From: Flavobacterium sp. KACC 22761
GTDB lineage: Bacteria; Bacteroidota; Bacteroidia; Flavobacteriales; Flavobacteriaceae
Length of the DNA stretch: 64,000 nucleotides
Reading direction: 5' to 3'
NCBI RefSeq assembly: GCF_034058155.1
Contig: NZ_CP139148.1
Span: 372,001-436,000, forward strand
Within the stretch, counting starts at the first letter, position 1. Each line of letters starts with the position of its first letter. A program made the position numbers and the translations under genes. Below are positions 60,632 through 64,000 of this stretch, one piece after another. The notes beneath the pieces are model-generated. The model was given only the letters and a program-made list of their open reading frames with translations, was not told where the DNA came from and searched no databases.

Positions 60632-61150
60632 ATGAAAGCATTTTTACCCACAATCTGCTTGATGTTCTTAACCGTTTTTAGTTCGCAAGCGCAAACTAAT
60701 GCACCAGCCGCAAATCCATTTCCATCTATTAGTACTTTAACGGCTTGGGCAAGTTTAAACTCTCAACAACAATTTGATGTTGCCATTCGTGCCGTTGGTT
60801 TTAAATTTGAGGTTAAAGAACCAGGTGCAGAATCTACTGCCTACACTTATATTCGTAAAGTAACTGTAAATGAAGTAAACTATACAGACAGAATTGTTTA
60901 CAGAATTACGAATAATAATTCTGCAAGTATTATTTCGTTGGTTACAGCTTCTACAGATTTAGTAAGCTTGTACACACCGCAATTAGCAACTTTCAAAAAC
61001 AACAATTGCAAAACTGAAATGTCTAAAGACAAAAACACAACTTGCAGCTGTTACGAAAGTGCCGCTTTTGCAATCGACCTTTGCGACGAGCGTGTAAAAT
61101 TAACAATGGGTGATGGAAACAAATATTTTGTTTCTGTAGCTAAAAAATAA
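60632..61150 (+). CDS. Small secreted protein, unknown
   Basis: The 172-residue protein has a Sec signal (FLTVFSSQAQ). The mature part begins with a Pro-rich stretch (NAPAANPFPS) and shows four Cys in NNNCKTEM, TCSCYESA and DLCDERV, which suggests disulfides. No family was recognised. A long hairpin at 61156-61224 overlaps the end of the gene region and separates it from the convergent GNAT gene. Confidence 0.65.
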   Translation: MKAFLPTICLMFLTVFSSQAQTNAPAANPFPSISTLTAWASLNSQQQFDVAIRAVGFKFEVKEPGAESTAYTYIRKVTVNEVNYTDRIVYRITNNNSASIISLVTASTDLVSLYTPQLATFKNNNCKTEMSKDKNTTCSCYESAAFAIDLCDERVKLTMGDGNKYFVSVAKK

Positions 61151-61155
61151 GCAAT

Positions 61156-61224
61156 TAAGAAATTACGTTTTCCAAATCTTTGCAAACTATCTTAAGCTTA
61201 CAAAGATTTGGAACGCATTTCTTA
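61156..61224. terminator. Long hairpin terminator between convergent genes
   Basis: The arms 61156-61182 and 61201-61224 pair as CCAAATCTTTG with CAAAGATTTGG, with further pairing of TAAGAAAT and ATTTCTTA outside. Confidence 0.75.
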
Positions 61225-61225
61225 G

Positions 61226-61753
61226 TTATAAGTTTGGATTTTTCATTTCATACCAGACTTCAGTTTCTCCTTCATACTCAAAAGAGTTTACGTATTGCAA
61301 GCCTAGTTTTTCGAGAATTTTTCTTGAGTTTTCATTCCCTGCATCTGCAAACGCATAAAGCGCATCTACTTTCATTTCATTAAAAGCATAATCTACAAAA
61401 GCTCTTCCTGCCTCTGTGGCATATCCTTTTCCCCAATGTTTTTCTAAGAAACGATAACCTATTTCATAAAAGTTTTTGTGTCCGTTAATTTCATCTGTAA
61501 TGAACTTAATTCCGGACCACCCCAAAAACTCATTAGTTTCCTTAAGAATCACTGCCCAGCGTCCTGTTCCAAAATCTTTATATTGTTTTTGAACAAAATA
61601 AATATATTCGATACTCTCTTCGGGCTTTTTTACTGGATTATTACCCAAGAAAAGATGCACCTTTGGATTTGAATCCAATTCAAACATTCCATCAGCATCA
61701 GAAAGAAGAAATTCTCTTAATAGCAAACGCTCTGTCTCAATTGGATTTTTCAT
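61226..61753 (-). CDS. GNAT acetyltransferase (RimJ/RimL-like)
   Basis: The 175-residue enzyme belongs to the Acetyltransf_3 group of GNATs: TERLLLREFLLSDADGMFEL at the start, the acetyl-CoA site GYRFLEKHWGKGYATEAGRAF near 88-108, and NENSRKILEKLGLQY near 145. Such proteins acetylate ribosomal-protein N-termini or amines; the target is unknown. I chose ATG 61753 over a TTG one codon upstream. It lies six bases after the HAD hydrolase gene in the same direction. Confidence 0.9.
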   Translation of the reverse strand: MKNPIETERLLLREFLLSDADGMFELDSNPKVHLFLGNNPVKKPEESIEYIYFVQKQYKDFGTGRWAVILKETNEFLGWSGIKFITDEINGHKNFYEIGYRFLEKHWGKGYATEAGRAFVDYAFNEMKVDALYAFADAGNENSRKILEKLGLQYVNSFEYEGETEVWYEMKNPNL

Positions 61754-61759
61754 CAAAAT

Positions 61760-62563
61760 TTAATTTAAGATATATTTCTGCACTACTTCAGCCACTCCAT
61801 CGTCATTATTTGAAGCTACGATTAAATCGGCTTTGTCGCGCAATTCTGGCGTTACATTATCAACCCAAACACCAAGTCCAGCATATTCAATCATTGTTAA
61901 ATCGTTTCCAGCGTTTCCAACTGCAATAATTTCTTCTTGACGGATATTTAATTTTTCAGCTAAAAATCTCAGACTTGCCGCCTTATCGATTCCTTGTTGC
62001 GCTGCTTCGAGGAAAAAAGGTTTTGACATTGAAATACTCAAATGTGGCATTTTGGCTTTCAGATCTTCTTCTAATTCTTTTAATTCTGAAGGCTCTTTCA
62101 GTAAAATACATTTTACAGCCGGTCGATCAACATAATCTTTAAAACTAGAAACCATAAGGTGAGGCATTCCAGTAATCTCTTTTTCGATTTCGATAAACTC
62201 AGAATCGGTTTCACTTATAATTTCGTCATCTAAATAAGTGATTATATGCGTATTCATTTTCACGCTGTAATCATACAATTCGTGAATTTGCTGTACAGTT
62301 AATTTCTGTTCAAACAAAACAAGATCGTCTTTTGCCTGGCTTATGATTGCGCCGTTAAATGAAATTATATAGGAATCATTTAAATCAAGCTCCAGCTCTT
62401 TAGCATAAGCGGTCATTGCCGTAGTTGGTCTTCCAGAAGCCAAAACCACATAAACGCCTTTTGCCTGAGCTTCTAATAATACTTTTTTGTTTAAATCTGA
62501 AATTCTATGATCGTCTGTCAACAAGGTATCATCCATGTCGAGCACTAACATTTTGTATTGCAT
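61760..62563 (-). CDS. Cof-type HAD-IIB phosphatase
   Basis: The 267-residue protein is a Cof/YbiV-type sugar or cofactor phosphatase. Motif I LDMDDTLLTDD lies at about 8-18, motif II at VLASGRPTTAM, and motif IV at VGNAGNDLTMIEYAG near 217. The C2B cap lies between. Family substrates include sugar phosphates and flavin or thiamine phosphates. In motif IV the family usually has GNGxND, whereas here an Ala replaces that Gly (GNAGND). It is in a row with the GNAT gene. Confidence 0.92.
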   Translation of the reverse strand: MQYKMLVLDMDDTLLTDDHRISDLNKKVLLEAQAKGVYVVLASGRPTTAMTAYAKELELDLNDSYIISFNGAIISQAKDDLVLFEQKLTVQQIHELYDYSVKMNTHIITYLDDEIISETDSEFIEIEKEITGMPHLMVSSFKDYVDRPAVKCILLKEPSELKELEEDLKAKMPHLSISMSKPFFLEAAQQGIDKAASLRFLAEKLNIRQEEIIAVGNAGNDLTMIEYAGLGVWVDNVTPELRDKADLIVASNNDDGVAEVVQKYILN

Positions 62564-62571
62564 ATTTTTGT

Positions 62572-62630
62572 AGTTTTCAGTCGCAGTCGCAGTTTTCAGT
62601 TTTCCCTGTGACTGAAAACTGTGACTGTAG
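62572..62630. repeat. Family-A inverted arms without cargo
   Basis: The left arm 62572-62603 (TTTTCAGTCGCAGTCGCAG type) and the right arm 62611-62630 (ACTGAAAACTGTGACTG) are inverted and close together, with no gene between. Confidence 0.8.
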
Positions 62631-62635
62631 ACTTC

Positions 62636-62854
62636 TTAAATACTCATTCTGAAATTTTCTATAACGGGATTTGCTTTTGCAAAATCGGTTTCCTGAATAA
62701 AAACCTCAACAGCCAAATCTGTTCCGCCAAAACCTCCCAAACGAGCCGATTGTATATTATCTTTTTTTACGGTTTCTACTCCTGCTTCTTCTAATCTTTC
62801 CTGCAAGGCAATTGCTAAGACTTCGCTTCCCGAAAACACTTTCATTAATCCCAT
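62636..62854 (-). CDS. DUF2007-like putative signal-transducing protein
   Basis: The 72-residue protein fits DUF2007: VFSGSEVLAIALQERLEEAGVE, then DLAVEVFIQETDFAKANPVIENF. It is a single ferredoxin-like or GlnB-like small fold without signal or metal site. The role is unknown. It is bracketed by family-A repeats on both sides (62572-62630 and 62878-62945). An alternative start at 62845 is possible. Confidence 0.78.
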   Translation of the reverse strand: MGLMKVFSGSEVLAIALQERLEEAGVETVKKDNIQSARLGGFGGTDLAVEVFIQETDFAKANPVIENFRMSI

Positions 62855-62877
62855 ATCATTTTATTTTTATAATTATT

Positions 62878-62945
62878 AGTTTTCAGTCACAGTCGCAGTT
62901 TTCAGTATTATCTCAAAGTGAAAACTGCGACTGAAAACCGTGACT
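62878..62945. repeat. Family-A inverted arms without cargo
   Basis: The left arm 62878-62906 and right arm 62918-62945 are inverted copies of the CAGTTTTCAG word, close to the arms at 62572-62630. They lie between the DUF2007 and helicase genes. Confidence 0.8.
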
Positions 62946-62948
62946 CTA

Positions 62949-63611
62949 CTATTCTTCCTCTACATCGTCCTCTTCTTCATCAAGCTCTTCCTCACCTTCT
63001 TCATCCATATCAAACAAATAAGGCTCAATCATGATTTTATCTGCCAAAATTTCTATGCGTTCTGTCAAAGTTTCAGTAAAAATTATTCGTTGTGTTTTGG
63101 CAATACTGTTTGAAATACGAGTTATTTTAGCGTCATGACGCAATTTTAAAATCGGATCTGCATCATCTACAATAAACATTTTAAGACGATTCACATTATA
63201 ACCTGCCGTACTGAACATGTCATTTAATTTGATTGGTGTTCCAATCAAAACGTCGATTCCTGTCGAAACGTAGTTTTTATCGTAATCCATATCGCCTTTG
63301 TCGTGAACTCCGTACACTTCAAGATTAGTATATTTATTATACTTATCAAAAAGTTCTTCCATTGCCAAAACCTTTTCTTTGTCTTCAACAATAATCAACG
63401 CTCTCGGCGATTCTTCATTTTTCCCTGCCAATTGCTGAATTACATTCAAAACAATTGTCGTGGTTTTTCCGCTTCCTTTTGGTGAAACAATTACACAATC
63501 TGCACCGCTTTTTATGGTCGAAAAAGTTTCCATCTGCAAAACATTTGCTTCAGTTAAACCATTTTCAATTAAGGCGTCTTGTAATCTCTCGTTTATTTTT
63601 TTTAGTTTCAT
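62949..63611 (-). CDS. One-domain DEAD-box-like ATPase protein
   Basis: The 220-residue protein resembles the first RecA-like domain of DEAD-box helicases: motif I SPKGSGKTT near 43-51, VLIGTPIKL near 121, motif II as VDDAD near 146 instead of DEAD, and IIFTETL near 173. The second domain (motifs IV-VI) is absent. The gene ends in an acidic tail (EEGEEELDEEEDDVEEE). It may be a truncated or specialised family member rather than a working helicase. The tail could bind RNA-binding partners. Confidence 0.78.
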   Translation of the reverse strand: MKLKKINERLQDALIENGLTEANVLQMETFSTIKSGADCVIVSPKGSGKTTTIVLNVIQQLAGKNEESPRALIIVEDKEKVLAMEELFDKYNKYTNLEVYGVHDKGDMDYDKNYVSTGIDVLIGTPIKLNDMFSTAGYNVNRLKMFIVDDADPILKLRHDAKITRISNSIAKTQRIIFTETLTERIEILADKIMIEPYLFDMDEEGEEELDEEEDDVEEE

Positions 63612-63614
63612 ATC

Positions 63615-63660
63615 TAAATTTTAGATTTATGATTTTAGATTTCAGATTAAAAACTAAATC
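63615..63660. repeat. TTTAGATT word repeat
   Basis: The 46-base stretch between the helicase and regulator genes repeats TTTTAGATT words (ATTTTAGATTTATGATTTTAG). It is a single arm. Confidence 0.6.
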
Positions 63661-63661
63661 A

Positions 63662-64000
63662 TTATTTGCTCGCAAACATTTTCACATCACTTTCAGAGAT
63701 TTCATTTCCTCCTAAAATGATTAATCTTTCTACTACATTTCGAAGTTCACGAATATTTCCTGTCCAATCATACTCTTGCAATAATTTTATGGCTTGCGCC
63801 GAAAATCCTTTCACGGCATTTCCTTGTTCCGAAGCAATTTTTTCTGAAAAATGTGCAATCAAAGCCGGAATATCATCACGTCTTTCATTCAAAGGCGGTA
63901 CTTTAATTAAAATCACGGCCAAACGATGGTATAAATCTTCCCTAAAACGACCTTCAGCGATCTCTTTTTTCAAATCTTTATTAGTCGCAGCGACAACACG
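63662..64000 (-). CDS. Sigma-54-dependent transcriptional activator, 3' part
   Basis: Only the last 112 residues are visible; the gene continues past the window edge. The AAA+ core of NtrC-type activators is clear: AATNKDL, GRFREDLYHRLAVILIKVPPL, RRDDIPALIAHF and YDWTGNIRELRNVVERLIIL. The protein ends at DVKMFASK, soon after this helical subdomain, without the Fis-type HTH found in most activators. The domains before the AAA+ region are outside the window. Confidence 0.9.
   Translation of the reverse strand, partial: RVVAATNKDLKKEIAEGRFREDLYHRLAVILIKVPPLNERRDDIPALIAHFSEKIASEQGNAVKGFSAQAIKLLQEYDWTGNIRELRNVVERLIILGGNEISESDVKMFASK

Noticed and set aside
62879..62945. Attenuator specific for the helicase gene
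   Set aside because: The same word pair occurs at several unrelated loci, so it is a dispersed repeat; a local regulatory role is not supported.
1..64000. tRNA or rRNA genes
   Set aside because: No T-loop consensus (GGTTCGAATCC type) with a matching acceptor stem was found by eye; a tRNAscan run would be decisive.

Overview
This AT-rich window looks like the chromosome of a Flavobacterium or a close Flavobacteriaceae relative (phylum Bacteroidota). The evidence is the lineage-typical promoter pattern (a -7 box TAnnTTTG, sometimes with TTG about 19 bases upstream), a long SecA without the C-terminal zinc motif, and typical families: PepSY/DUF2306, YARHG, BNR_4, a free-standing TonB plug domain, a DUF2795 protein, and an imelysin-like/cytochrome c peroxidase fusion. 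No tRNA, rRNA, CRISPR or phage region was recognised.

Layout. Positions 1-11295 (minus strand) are the end of a surface polysaccharide cluster: a lipoprotein propeller, four glycosyltransferases, a Wzy-like polymerase, a hexapeptide acyltransferase, a Wzx-like flippase, the GDP-L-fucose genes gmd and fcl, and a TagD-like nucleotidyltransferase. Positions 11744-23304 are housekeeping: a secreted propeller, an ABC-F ATPase, a broken four-helix-bundle (IVP) gene, an FKBP lipoprotein, a methyltransferase, a LolD-like ATPase, a PduO cobalamin adenosyltransferase, and secA. An intact IS3-family element lies at 23399-24752. Positions 24856-30822 hold a probable metal-uptake locus: a small Cys-motif protein, a TonB-dependent receptor, PepSY and DUF2306 membrane proteins, then a YARHG lipoprotein. 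Positions 30990-47790 mix RNA methylation, a BNR_4 protein, a sirtuin, purB, a CPA2 antiporter, a peroxiredoxin, an AEC transporter, an Rrf2-controlled oxidoreductase, meaB, an LTA-synthase-like sulfatase, a MATE exporter and a barrel protein. Positions 47918-51247 carry the peroxidase fusion and a PhoX-like lipoprotein. Positions 51707-58499 hold small secreted proteins, a CPBP protease, an ECF sigma operon whose membrane partner ends in a TonB-plug-like domain, a scramblase-like protein and an SDR. Positions 58812-64000 hold mtaB, a GNAT, a HAD hydrolase, a DUF2007 protein, a one-domain DEAD-box protein and the end of a sigma-54 activator.

The most striking content is between the genes. Many gaps carry inverted pairs of arms built from short repeated words, and these arms often enclose something else: an intrinsic terminator, another palindrome, or in one case a whole gene. 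Several arms run into the stop codons of flanking genes. Two diverged copies of a roughly 140-nt structured element (36102-36240 plus, 51504-51648 minus) keep their loop and flank sequences while their stems differ in sequence but still pair. These two observations are the best candidates for undescribed biology here.
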